Assembly: GCF_001423745.1 (NCBI RefSeq)
Contig: NZ_LMPC01000027.1
Location: 238,039 to 302,038 of the forward strand
DNA length: 64,000 bases
From: Arthrobacter sp. Leaf337
GTDB lineage: Bacteria > Actinomycetota > Actinomycetes > Actinomycetales > Micrococcaceae
Reading direction: 5' to 3'
Shown here: positions 8,018-16,200 of the stretch, one piece after another
Numbering within the stretch: the first letter of the stretch is position 1
Layout of the letters: the number at the start of each line of letters is the position of its first letter
Made by a program: the position numbers and the translations under genes
Notes under the pieces: generated by a model
The model's database searches: none
The model's input: only the letters and a program-made list of their open reading frames with translations
Told to the model about the DNA's origin: nothing

Positions 8018-8359
8018 CTAATGCTGGAAAGGGCGGACTTCGACCGGCAGGGTCACGATCTTTGCCAGCCTGCGGGCCCAGCCGAGTGCAGCGTCGAGGT
8101 CGTCCACGTCAACGACGGTGAAGCCGCCCAGGTGCTCCTTGCCTTCCGTGAAGGGGCCGTCGGTGATGAGCACGTCGTCCCCCTGCGGTCGCAGGACTGT
8201 GGCGGTGTCCGCCGGATACAGGCCGGCAGCGAACACCCAGGCGCCGGCCGCCTTCATCTCCTCGTTGAGGGTCCCCAGCTCGCGCATGATGGGCTTCAGG
8301 ATCTCCGCGTCCGGCACGGGACCGTCGGGCTGGTAGATGCTGAGCAGGTACTGTGACAT
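8018..8359 (-). CDS. YCII-related DGPF-domain protein
   Basis: A 113-residue small cytosolic protein of the YCII-related/DGPF family. It contains DGPFTEGKEHLGGF near residue 60, which gives the family its name, and a ferredoxin-like alternation of strands and helices. The start at 8359 is marked by a strong ribosome site (AAGGAGGAAAACCAA before the ATG). It is first in a two-gene operon with the ECF sigma factor. DGPF proteins are regular partners of ECF42 sigma factors, but their biochemical role is unknown, so I assign none. Confidence 0.88.
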   Translation of the reverse strand: MSQYLLSIYQPDGPVPDAEILKPIMRELGTLNEEMKAAGAWVFAAGLYPADTATVLRPQGDDVLITDGPFTEGKEHLGGFTVVDVDDLDAALGWARRLAKIVTLPVEVRPFQH

Positions 8360-8481
8360 TTGGTTTTCCTCCTTGCGGATCCGGCCGGCCTGGTGCCGGC
8401 GTCTCACCCTCTACACGAACGGCCGCCGCCCGTATCGACGCATCCCGCTTCCCTTTTTGAGAAAACCTGTGGAAAGGGTGG

Positions 8482-9318
8482 CTAGGCCTCCCGCGCCGCG
8501 ACCAGCGGGTGGCTGAGATGCTGGCGTGCGAACGTCAGGGTTTCGTTCAGCCACTCTTCGCGCTCCCCCGCGAACTTCGCCCGTCGGGTGGAGATTTCCG
8601 CCACCACCACGCCGTCGAATCCGTTACTTGCCAGGTGCTGCAGCGCTTCGGCGCAGCCCTGGTTGCCGCGCCCGGGAATGAGGTGCTCGTCCCGTCCGGA
8701 GCCGGACCCGTCCGTGAGGTGGATATGCCTGAGCTTGCTGCCGAGGGCTTTGATCGCCTCAACGCTGTTGGCCCCCGCGGTGGCGGCGTGCGAGAAGTCC
8801 CAGGTGACGTCGTCGTAATCCTGCCCCAACGGGTCCCAGTGCGGCAGGTAGGCGACCGTCTCCCGCCCGCGCACGCGCCACGGGTACATGTTTTCGACGG
8901 CGATCCGTACCTGGTACATGTCGGCGAGCTGCCGGATGCCGGCCGGGAAATTCTCCGCGTAGTTGTTTTGCCAGCGGAACGGCGGATGAACCACCACGGT
9001 GCCGCAGCCCACCTCGCGGGCCATCCGGCAGGACATTTCGATCTTGTTCCACGCCGAACCCCAGACTTTCTGGGTCAGCAGCAGCGTGGGCGCATGGATG
9101 GAGACGATCGGCTGCCGGTAGCGGTGGCTGAGCTCCAGGAGGGAGTGCGGGCTTTGGCTGGTCGTGTTGTTGGTGACCATCACTTCAACGCCGTCAAAGC
9201 CGAGGTCCTGCGCCACGGCGAAGGCGTCGTGCACGCTGAGCGGGTAGACGGACGCGCTGGACAGCGCCACCGGGATCACACGCTTTTCGTCAGGGGAACG
9301 TTCGACGCCGGCGCTCAT
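8482..9318 (-). CDS. Sugar phosphate isomerase/epimerase, xylose-isomerase-like TIM barrel
   Basis: A 278-residue TIM-barrel protein of the AP-endonuclease-2/xylose-isomerase-like superfamily. Metal-ligand candidates fall where the family has them: GFDGVEVM (strand 2), VVVHPPF (His), IAVENMYPW (Glu), TWDFSHA (Asp/His) and HIHLTDGSG followed by LIPGRG. The substrate cannot be read from sequence. Relatives act on inosose, hydroxypyruvate or keto-sugars. The start codon lies one base after the ppx stop (TGA-g-ATG), so the two genes are very probably translationally coupled. Confidence 0.85.
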   Translation of the reverse strand: MSAGVERSPDEKRVIPVALSSASVYPLSVHDAFAVAQDLGFDGVEVMVTNNTTSQSPHSLLELSHRYRQPIVSIHAPTLLLTQKVWGSAWNKIEMSCRMAREVGCGTVVVHPPFRWQNNYAENFPAGIRQLADMYQVRIAVENMYPWRVRGRETVAYLPHWDPLGQDYDDVTWDFSHAATAGANSVEAIKALGSKLRHIHLTDGSGSGRDEHLIPGRGNQGCAEALQHLASNGFDGVVVAEISTRRAKFAGEREEWLNETLTFARQHLSHPLVAAREA

Positions 9319-9319
9319 C

Positions 9320-10417
9320 TCAGTCGGCCCTACCGCCGGCCGCGCCGGCCGGGGCCGCTGCGGCAGCCGCGGCAGCTACGGGGGCGGGGCCCGGGGCGGT
9401 TATCGGGGCGGGGGTGGTTGCGGCGGCCGGGCCCGGGCCGGCCGCTACCGGCGGCAGCGCCACGTGGGACGCGGGTTCCAGGGGACCCTCGAAAATCAGC
9501 TGGTCCAGCCTGCGGAGGATCAGTCCTTCACGCAGCGCCCACGGACAGATCTTCACCTTCTTGAACTCGAAGAGTTCCAGGGCGGCTTCGGCCACGAGTG
9601 CTCCCGCGAGGAGCTGGTTGGCGCGGGCTTCGGAGACACCGGGGAGGTGCAGCCGGTCCTCGGTCTTCATGGCCGATATCCGCTGTGCCCAGATGCCGAG
9701 GTCCGTGGCGCCCAGTTCGCGCTTGACGTACGGTCCGGCGGCGCTCGGGGCCGCACCGGCTATGCGCGCCAGGGAACGGAAGGTTTTGGATGTCCCGGCC
9801 ACCACGTTGGCCCTGCCCAGCTCATTGAAGCTTTTTACAGCGGGTTTCAGGGTGGCCCGGATGTAGCGCCGGAGCTCCTTGACGCTTTTCGCGGTGGGCG
9901 GGTCCTCGTGCAGCCAGTCGCGGGTGAGGCGGCTCGCTCCCAGCGGCACGGACGTGGCCAGTTCCGGCAGCTCATCCTGGCCCAGTGCCATTTCGAAGGA
10001 GCCGCCGCCGATGTCGAGGTTCAGGATGGGTCCGGCGCCCCAGCCGTACCAGCGCCGGACGGCAAAGAACGTCATGGACGCTTCTTCGCTGCCGGTGAGT
10101 TCCTGGAGCGTCACGGTGGTTTCGTGCTTGACCCTGGCCAGCACGGCCGGCCCGTTGGTGGCTTCGCGGATGGCCGAGGTACAGAATGCCAGCAGGTCCT
10201 GGGCTTTGTGCTTGGCAGCGAACTCCCATGCTTCCAGCACGAATTCGATGAGTTCGTGCTGGCCGGCGTCGTTGATGTTTCCCTCGGCGTCGAGGAACTG
10301 CACGAGCGACAGCGGGCGTTTGTGCGAGGCAAAGGGCACCGGTCGAGCGCCGGGATGCGCATCAACCAGGAGCAGGTGGACGGTGTTTGATCCTATGTCG
10401 AGGACGCCAAGACGCAT
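9320..10417 (-). CDS. ppx: Ppx/GppA-family exopolyphosphatase
   Basis: A 365-residue member of the ASKHA-fold Ppx/GppA phosphatases that hydrolyse inorganic polyphosphate or pppGpp. The first phosphate-binding loop is LDIGSNTVHLLLVD at the N-terminus, and the second is NLDIGGGSFEMALG near residue 140. Starting at 10417 (MRLGVLDIG) places the loop correctly, whereas an ATG eight codons earlier adds nothing conserved. The last 50 residues are an Ala/Pro-rich tail outside the family core. The length matches short actinobacterial Ppx proteins. Confidence 0.88.
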   Translation of the reverse strand: MRLGVLDIGSNTVHLLLVDAHPGARPVPFASHKRPLSLVQFLDAEGNINDAGQHELIEFVLEAWEFAAKHKAQDLLAFCTSAIREATNGPAVLARVKHETTVTLQELTGSEEASMTFFAVRRWYGWGAGPILNLDIGGGSFEMALGQDELPELATSVPLGASRLTRDWLHEDPPTAKSVKELRRYIRATLKPAVKSFNELGRANVVAGTSKTFRSLARIAGAAPSAAGPYVKRELGATDLGIWAQRISAMKTEDRLHLPGVSEARANQLLAGALVAEAALELFEFKKVKICPWALREGLILRRLDQLIFEGPLEPASHVALPPVAAGPGPAAATTPAPITAPGPAPVAAAAAAAAPAGAAGGRAD

Positions 10418-10437
10418 TCTGCCATTATTCACCGATA

Positions 10438-10471
10438 GCAAGCCGCCGGCGCAACTGCGTCGGCGGCTTGC
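10438..10471 (-). terminator. Hairpin terminator downstream of the SseB-like gene
   Basis: GCAAGCCGCCG (10438-10448) pairs perfectly with CGGCGGCTTGC (10461-10471) around a 12-base loop. It lies between the SseB-like gene stop (10500) and the ppx start (10417), so it most likely ends transcription of the SseB-like gene. No long U-tract follows. Confidence 0.55.
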
Positions 10472-10499
10472 CTGTCTGCGTCGGGATTAAAAGCGGCTG

Positions 10500-10949
10500 C
10501 TACTCGACTGCTGCTTCGGTGGACTCCGTTGAAGGCTGGTCGGCCCGCTTGAAGTCGCGGCGGATGTTGGCCACGCCCTCGGGGTCGATTTCAAAGCCGA
10601 AGGCGCTGCCCGGATTGATCACCATACCGAGCTCATCGCCGAGGTTGCCGATGATGGCGGCTCCCTGGGTGCCCAGGACGTTGGGGGCCGCGTCGAGGAA
10701 CTGCTGGTCCACCCGGCTCGGGTGCGAGAAAACGGCGAGTACGGGCTTTCCCTCGGCGTTGGACAGCACCAGTGGTTCCACCTGCGCGTCTTCGCCTTCA
10801 AGCGCATCGGAGCTGATGATGTAGACCTCGTTGTTGAGGAACGACAGGATGACGTCCACCGGGTTGGCATCCGGGTGGTCACCTGTGGCGAGCTTCTCTT
10901 CAAGGTCGTTCAGGGGCTGGATTTCCGCGGGTGCAGGCTGTTCAGTCAT
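10500..10949 (-). CDS. SseB-family N-terminal domain protein
   Basis: A 149-residue soluble protein resembling the SseB N-terminal domain common in actinobacteria. It has the pattern FLNNEVYIISS, PLVLSNAEGKPVLAVFSHPSRV and INPGSAFGFEIDPEGVANIRR. No catalytic motif or membrane segment is visible and the family has no settled function. The start at 10949 (MTEQPAPAE) was chosen because upstream codons would translate the palindromic repeat array at 10990-11055. A hairpin follows the stop. Confidence 0.75.
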   Translation of the reverse strand: MTEQPAPAEIQPLNDLEEKLATGDHPDANPVDVILSFLNNEVYIISSDALEGEDAQVEPLVLSNAEGKPVLAVFSHPSRVDQQFLDAAPNVLGTQGAAIIGNLGDELGMVINPGSAFGFEIDPEGVANIRRDFKRADQPSTESTEAAVE

Positions 10950-10989
10950 GTCTCTACTCGACCACGTTTCCCGGGCGGGGCGCAAACGC

Positions 10990-11055
10990 GAATTCGCCGG
11001 ACAGCTGCGAAATCGCCGGAAATTTCCGGCGAATTCGCAGGCTTCCGGCGAATTC
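10990..11055. repeat. Nested palindromic repeat array (GAATTCGCCGGA motif)
   Basis: Four 12-base units lie in 66 bases. Two face forward, GAATTCGCCGGA (10990-11001) and the variant GAAATCGCCGGA (11009-11020). Two are their reverse complement, TCCGGCGAATTC (11025-11036 and 11044-11055). The inner pair forms a near-perfect stem centred on AAATTT, and the outer pair can form a second. The array lies between topA and the SseB-like gene, 19 bases after the topA stop on its strand, so it may also act as the topA terminator. Confidence 0.85.
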
Positions 11056-11073
11056 AGCGAGCACGGGGCCACT

Positions 11074-13803
11074 CTACTTCTTGGCGACGGCCTTCTTCTT
11101 GGCCGGGGCCTTGCGTGCGGCGGCGGGACGCTTGGCCGGGCCCTTGGCGCGCTTCTCCGCCAGGAGTTCCACGGCCTGCTCGCGCGTCAATTCCTCCAGC
11201 GAGGTGGAGCGCGGAACGGTGATGTTGGTGATGCCGTCGGTGATGTACGGGCCGAAGCGGCCTTCCTTGACCACGATGTTCTTCTCGGACACCGGGTCCG
11301 GGCCGAACTCGGCGAGCGGCGGCACGGCGGCGCGGGCGCCCCTCTGCTTGGGCTGGGAGTAGATCTCCAGCGCCTGTTCCAGCGTGATGGTGAAGATTTC
11401 CTCTTCGGAGCCGATGGACCGCGAGTCCGTGCCCTTCTTCAGGTACGGGCCGAAGCGGCCGTTCTGAACGGTGATGACGTTGCCTTCGGCGTCCTCGCCG
11501 AGTACGCGCGGCAGGCTCATGAGCTGCAGGGCCTCTTCCAGGCTGACCGTGTCCACGCTCATCGAGGCGAACAGCGAACCGGTGCGCGGCTTGGCCTTGA
11601 CGGGCTTCTTCGGCGGCTTGGGCTTGCCGTTCTTGTAGTACTCCACCGGCTGGTTGGCCAGTTGCTCGTCCGTCATTTCCGGAATGACTTCCGTAACGTA
11701 CGCGCCGTAGCGGCCGTTCTTGGCGACCACCGTGTGACCGGTGTGCGGGTCATCGCCCAGGACACGTTCCTCCGGCGCGGCCGTCTCCATCAATTCCTTG
11801 GCTTTGGCGGCCGTCAGCTCATCCGGAGCCAGGTCCTCGGGGACGTTGGCACGGGCAGACTCGACCACCTCGCCGGTCTTTGGGTCGACCGTGGGGATTG
11901 AGCTTTCCAGGTACGGGCCGAACTTGCCCACGCGAAGGGTGATGCCCTCGGCGATCGGCACGGAGTTGATTTCCTTGGCGTCGATTTCGCCCAGGTTGTT
12001 CACGATGCTCAGGAGACCGGGGTCGGAGTCTTCGCCGTAGTAGAAGTGCTTGAGCCAGGCGGCGCCCACGGCCTGGCCGTTGGCGATCTTGTCCAGGTCG
12101 CCTTCCATGTCCGCGGTGAACTCGTAGTCCACGTAGTCATGGAAGTGCTGTTCGAGCAACCGGATCACGGAGAAGGCGATCCAGCTCGGGACCAGCGCGG
12201 AGCCCTGCTTCCGCACGTAGCCGCGGTCCTGGATGGTGGAAATGGTGGAGGCATAGGTGGACGGGCGTCCGATGCCTTTCTTTTCCAGCTCTGCCGTCAG
12301 GGAGGCTTCCGTGTAGCGCGGCGGCGGCGAGGTCTCGTGGCCAACGGCAACAATGTCCGAGGCGGTGAGTGCATCATCCTTGGCCACGTTGGGCAGGCGG
12401 CGGGCTTCCTCGGAATCGTCGTCGCCGCGGCTTTCGTCCTTGCCTTCCTCGTAGGCTGCCAGGAAGCCGGGGAACGTGATGACCGTGCCGGAGGCGGAGA
12501 ACTCGGCATCCCGGCCGTCCGCAGCCACCGCGCCGAGGCGGATGGTGGCCGTGGAGCCCTTGGCGTCGCCCATCTGGGAGGCGACGGTGCGCTTCCAGAT
12601 GAGCTCGTAGAGCCGGAATTCGTCACCCGAAAGCTGCTTGGCCACCTGCGCCGGGGTGCGGAAGGAGTCACCGGCGGGGCGGATAGCCTCGTGGGCTTCC
12701 TGCGCGTTGGCTGCCTTGCCGGTGTAGACCCGGGGCGACTGCGGCACGTACTCCGGGCCGTAGAGTTCGGAAGCCTGGCGCCGGGCGGCCGTCACAGCTT
12801 CGTCACTCAGCGCGGACGAGTCCGTACGCATATAGGTGATGTAGCCGTTTTCGTAGAGGCGCTGGGCCACCTGCATGGTGCTCTTGGAGGAGAACCGCAG
12901 CTTGCGCCCGGCTTCCTGCTGCAGCGTGGAGGTGGTGAACGGAGCGGCCGGACGGCGGGTGTACGGCTTGGTGTCGACGGAGCGGACACGGAATTCGGCG
13001 GTCTGCAGGCCCGCCGCGAGGGACGTGGCGAGTTCCTCGTTCAGGTGCGCGACGTTGCGGGAGGTGAGTTCGCCGTCGTCGTTAAAATCACGGCCGCTGG
13101 CCACCTTGGCGCCGTCAACGGCCGCCAGCTTTGCTTTGAAGGAACCGGAGCCGGCGCCGAACTGACCCGTGAGGTCCCAGTAGGACGCTGCCTTGAACGC
13201 CATGCGTTCCCGTTCACGGTCCACCACCATGCGGGTGACCACGGACTGGACGCGGCCGGCTGACAGGCCGCGGGCCACCTTGCGCCACAGCACCGGGGAA
13301 ATTTCGTAGCCGTACAGGCGGTCCAGCACGCGGCGTGTTTCCTGCGCATCCACGAGGTCCTGGTCGACGTCGCGCAGATTGCCCATGGCGCGCTGGATGG
13401 CTTCCTTGGTGATTTCGCCGAACGTCATCCGGTACACCGGCACTTTGGGCTTGAGCACTTCCAGCAGGTGCCACGCGATGGCCTCGCCCTCGCGGTCCCC
13501 ATCGGTTGCGAGGTAAAGTTCGTCGGCGTCCTTGAGCGCTGCTTTGAGCTCAGACACCTTCTTCTTCTTGTCCGCGGACACCACGTAGTACGGCTTGAAG
13601 TCGTTTTCGATGTCGACGGCGAACTTGCCAATGGAGGTCTTCTTGAGTTCGGCGGGGAGCTCCGAAGGCTGCGGCAGATCACGGATGTGACCGATGGAGG
13701 CCTCCACGATGAAGCCCTCGCCCAGGTACTTGGCGATGGTCTTGCTCTTGGCCGGAGACTCCACGATCACGAGTTTTTTGCCGGTTTTGGCCTTGCTTGG
13801 CAC
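11074..13803 (-). CDS. topA: DNA topoisomerase I (type IA)
   Basis: A 909-residue type IA topoisomerase that relaxes negative supercoils. The Toprim domain is N-terminal, with VESPAKSKTIAKYLG (catalytic Glu) and ATDGDREGEAIAW (metal-binding acidic triad). The active-site tyrosine is in GYITYMRTDSSALS near residue 335. From about residue 600 there are repeated C-terminal modules marked by KFGPYL, GRYGAYV, GRFGPYL and GRFGPYI. A lysine/alanine-rich tail (KAPAKKKAVAKK) ends the protein. No zinc-finger cysteines are present, as in mycobacterial TopA. It appears monocistronic. Confidence 0.98.
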   Translation of the reverse strand: MPSKAKTGKKLVIVESPAKSKTIAKYLGEGFIVEASIGHIRDLPQPSELPAELKKTSIGKFAVDIENDFKPYYVVSADKKKKVSELKAALKDADELYLATDGDREGEAIAWHLLEVLKPKVPVYRMTFGEITKEAIQRAMGNLRDVDQDLVDAQETRRVLDRLYGYEISPVLWRKVARGLSAGRVQSVVTRMVVDRERERMAFKAASYWDLTGQFGAGSGSFKAKLAAVDGAKVASGRDFNDDGELTSRNVAHLNEELATSLAAGLQTAEFRVRSVDTKPYTRRPAAPFTTSTLQQEAGRKLRFSSKSTMQVAQRLYENGYITYMRTDSSALSDEAVTAARRQASELYGPEYVPQSPRVYTGKAANAQEAHEAIRPAGDSFRTPAQVAKQLSGDEFRLYELIWKRTVASQMGDAKGSTATIRLGAVAADGRDAEFSASGTVITFPGFLAAYEEGKDESRGDDDSEEARRLPNVAKDDALTASDIVAVGHETSPPPRYTEASLTAELEKKGIGRPSTYASTISTIQDRGYVRKQGSALVPSWIAFSVIRLLEQHFHDYVDYEFTADMEGDLDKIANGQAVGAAWLKHFYYGEDSDPGLLSIVNNLGEIDAKEINSVPIAEGITLRVGKFGPYLESSIPTVDPKTGEVVESARANVPEDLAPDELTAAKAKELMETAAPEERVLGDDPHTGHTVVAKNGRYGAYVTEVIPEMTDEQLANQPVEYYKNGKPKPPKKPVKAKPRTGSLFASMSVDTVSLEEALQLMSLPRVLGEDAEGNVITVQNGRFGPYLKKGTDSRSIGSEEEIFTITLEQALEIYSQPKQRGARAAVPPLAEFGPDPVSEKNIVVKEGRFGPYITDGITNITVPRSTSLEELTREQAVELLAEKRAKGPAKRPAAARKAPAKKKAVAKK

Positions 13804-13910
13804 GGTGCTCCTACAGAAAAAGGTTGGCTCGGGCAGATGAGCCCATACTCGCCTAGTTCACCATATTTTGAAGGATGATGCGCATTCATGTGGAAAACGG
13901 GTGCCGGGCA

Positions 13911-14546
13911 TCACTTGCGGTCGTCAGGAATCATGGACCACATTGTGGCCATTCTCTCGGCACCCTCGGGGACCTGGTCCGGGTCCTCCAGCTCGTATTC
14001 CTTCAGCAGCCCGAACACCTTCGCGGTGAGCTCCGAGCGCTGCGCCGCTGTCAGGTACAACAGGTGCGTGGAGAGCACCACGACACCGGGCGCCTCCGTG
14101 GATTCGCTGATTTTCCGGCGTTCGTCACGGACCTTGGCGTAGGCATCGACCCTGCGCCGGAAGGCGTCCAACTCCAGGTCCAGGACGGCAAACTCGGGGC
14201 TGGCCACTCCCCCGCCTGAATTGATGGTGAAGTCCGTTCCGGCAGCCCGCCACCGGCGTTCCCGTGCATCGCCGGCAGTGGCGGCCGGCTCCACGATTCC
14301 CCATTTCTGCAGGGCCCGCAGATGGTAGCTCATGGCGCTCGGCGTCAGGCCGGTCTGCGCGGCAAGCTCCGTGGCCGTCCGGCTGACCTGAGTGGAATAC
14401 AGCTCCGAGATCACTTCCAGCCGTGCCGCGTGGGCAAGCGCGCGGATGGCCTTGGGGTCGGTGATCTCCACCTTCTTCTCCGGCCGTGCCCTGCGCCTGG
14501 CACCCTCTAGTGCGGCCGGCTCCGTTTGTGGAGTTTCTGCATTCAC
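13911..14546 (-). CDS. ArsR-like winged-helix transcriptional regulator
   Basis: A 211-residue DNA-binding protein with a winged helix at residues 30-105: DPKAIRALAHAARLEVISEL, then the recognition segment LTPSAMSYHLRALQKWGIVE and a wing ending near RRWRAA. The C-terminal 100 residues are helical and may bind a ligand or dimerise. It is divergent from the MFS gene with 79 bases between starts. The usual inference is that it represses the transporter and itself. The ligand is unknown. Confidence 0.82.
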   Translation of the reverse strand: MNAETPQTEPAALEGARRRARPEKKVEITDPKAIRALAHAARLEVISELYSTQVSRTATELAAQTGLTPSAMSYHLRALQKWGIVEPAATAGDARERRWRAAGTDFTINSGGGVASPEFAVLDLELDAFRRRVDAYAKVRDERRKISESTEAPGVVVLSTHLLYLTAAQRSELTAKVFGLLKEYELEDPDQVPEGAERMATMWSMIPDDRK

Positions 14547-14588
14547 GCCTCCATTCTATCGGCGATCCGGCAACTCTGAAAGAAACGC

Positions 14589-14618
14589 TTGACATTCCCT
14601 TGCGGCGGGGGGTAGTTT
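14589..14618 (+). promoter_or_regulatory. Promoter for the MFS transporter
   Basis: TTGACA (14589-14594) is a perfect -35 box. After 18 bases TAGTTT (14613-14618) can serve as a weak -10. Transcription would start within a few bases of the ATG at 14626, giving a leaderless or nearly leaderless mRNA, which is common in actinobacteria. Confidence 0.5.
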
Positions 14619-14625
14619 CGCGGAC

Positions 14626-16200
14626 ATGGGGGACACGGCCGGGAGATCGCCTGCCTTAATACAAATAAGTCCAGCGCTTTGGCGAAACCGGGACTTCCTG
14701 CTGGCAAGCAGCGCCCGGTTCATGGCTGCCGCCGGCATGGGTGCCGTTGTGGTCAGCGTGATGCTGCATCTGCAGGCAGTCACCGTGGCCGGCACCGTCC
14801 CGCTCGCGGGCTCCTGGCTCGTAGCCACCTACCTGCTGTGTTCGGCCCTTCCGCTGGTGGTCCTTGCTCCGTGGGCAGGACGGCTCGCTGACACCAGGGA
14901 TTCCCGGACACTCGCGACGGCGGCTTCCGCAGGAAGTGCCGCAGCGGTTGCAGGCATGGGGCTGAGCATGCACTATCTGGAAAACTACATTCCCGTGCTC
15001 TTCGCCCTCACGTTCCTTCTGAACGCCTGCCAGGCCGTGGCCGGCCCGACGTTTCAGGCCCTGTTGCCCCGGATTGTCGGGGAAGAACGAACACCCAGTG
15101 CCGTGGGCACCATGCAGGCAACGATCATGATCGCGGGAATGGCAGGGCCTGCGGCAGGCGGAGTGCTCAGCGGGTGGGGCGGTTCACTGCTCGTATTTTC
15201 CGTGGCGAGTGCCCTATACGTCCTGATGGGAGTAGGCGCGTTCCTGATCCGGACCCGGAGGGGCACGTCCGCCGACCGTGCCGGGCGGAAGCTGCCCGCT
15301 CTGATGAACGGGCTCGGGCTTATCCGGCGGGACAGCCTGGTGTGGGCACTGGTGCTCGGCGCACTGTTTTTCATTGCCGTGGGGGAAGCAACCAACGTCC
15401 TTGAGGTGTTCCTCGTCCGGGGCGAGATGGGCGCTTCCGAAACGCAATACGGCCTGCTCGTGGCCGCTTTTGCCCTGGGAATGGCCGCCGGGGCCGTTCT
15501 CGCCGGCCGGATCAAAACAGCCCCGGTCCGGCTCCGCATCCTCTTGGGGTCCATGGCGCTGACGTCCGCGGTACTCGCCGTCATTGGGCTGGTGCCCACC
15601 GTGGAGATGATGTTCGTCGCGTACACCGGGATGGGGGTATTCTGCGGTGTCCTCAATGCCTGCTTCGGAGCGATCGTGATCCTGCGGATGCCCGAGGAAG
15701 GCCGCGGCCAGGCGATGTCCATGATCGGCGGCCTGACCCGCGCCATCACCGTTGTGGCGTTGGCGTTCGGGGGACTCCTCGGCGTCCTGCTGCCGGTCCG
15801 GGCCGCCTTCCTACTGGTCGGCGGGATCGGCGCGCTGGTGTCCTTGACCATCGCCATAACTGTTCTGTGGCGCTTCGGTTCAGACGACCTGGCTCCGGCC
15901 GGACAAGCCGGAGCCGGACGAGCCGGAGCGGGACAAGCCGCAGCGGGCCAAGCCGAAGCGGGCCAAGCCGGCGCCGGGCAGACCGGCGTCATCGCAGATC
16001 CGGCAGGTCCGGGCGGTCCGGAGGAAGCGCCCGCAGTGTCCGGTTCAGGCCGGCAGGAGGAACCCGTCGAGGACCAGGTTCCGGACTTCGGCGAGGAGCC
16101 CGTTCCGGAACGTTTCGCCGTCGAACCCGTCGCCCCCGCCCAGCAGCGCTTCAAGGGCACCGGTGATCTGCCCGACGGACAGATCACCGTCGCACGCTGA
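14626..16200 (+). CDS. MFS transporter with low-complexity C-terminal tail
   Basis: A major-facilitator protein of 524 residues. Residues 1-425 hold about twelve membrane helices with the signature APWAGRLADTRDSRTLA after helix 2, as in drug/proton antiporters. After the last helix (about residue 422) comes a Gly/Gln/Ala repeat tail encoded by a 15-bp tandem repeat. A further 70 acidic, proline-rich residues follow. The final 156 bases are antisense to the 3' end of the methyltransferase gene, so the tail may be a recent readthrough extension. The substrate is unknown. It is paired with the divergent regulator. Confidence 0.85.
   Translation: MGDTAGRSPALIQISPALWRNRDFLLASSARFMAAAGMGAVVVSVMLHLQAVTVAGTVPLAGSWLVATYLLCSALPLVVLAPWAGRLADTRDSRTLATAASAGSAAAVAGMGLSMHYLENYIPVLFALTFLLNACQAVAGPTFQALLPRIVGEERTPSAVGTMQATIMIAGMAGPAAGGVLSGWGGSLLVFSVASALYVLMGVGAFLIRTRRGTSADRAGRKLPALMNGLGLIRRDSLVWALVLGALFFIAVGEATNVLEVFLVRGEMGASETQYGLLVAAFALGMAAGAVLAGRIKTAPVRLRILLGSMALTSAVLAVIGLVPTVEMMFVAYTGMGVFCGVLNACFGAIVILRMPEEGRGQAMSMIGGLTRAITVVALAFGGLLGVLLPVRAAFLLVGGIGALVSLTIAITVLWRFGSDDLAPAGQAGAGRAGAGQAAAGQAEAGQAGAGQTGVIADPAGPGGPEEAPAVSGSGRQEEPVEDQVPDFGEEPVPERFAVEPVAPAQQRFKGTGDLPDGQITVAR
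15901..15990 (+). repeat. 15-bp tandem repeat within the MFS tail
   Basis: Six degenerate units of the form GGACAAGCCGGAGCC follow each other in frame and encode repeats of G-Q/R-A-G/A/E-A. The repeat begins just after the last membrane helix of the transporter. Confidence 0.85.

Noticed and set aside
10441..10500. Riboswitch or attenuator for ppx
   Set aside because: The hairpin is a simple stem-loop downstream of the SseB-like gene and is better read as its terminator.
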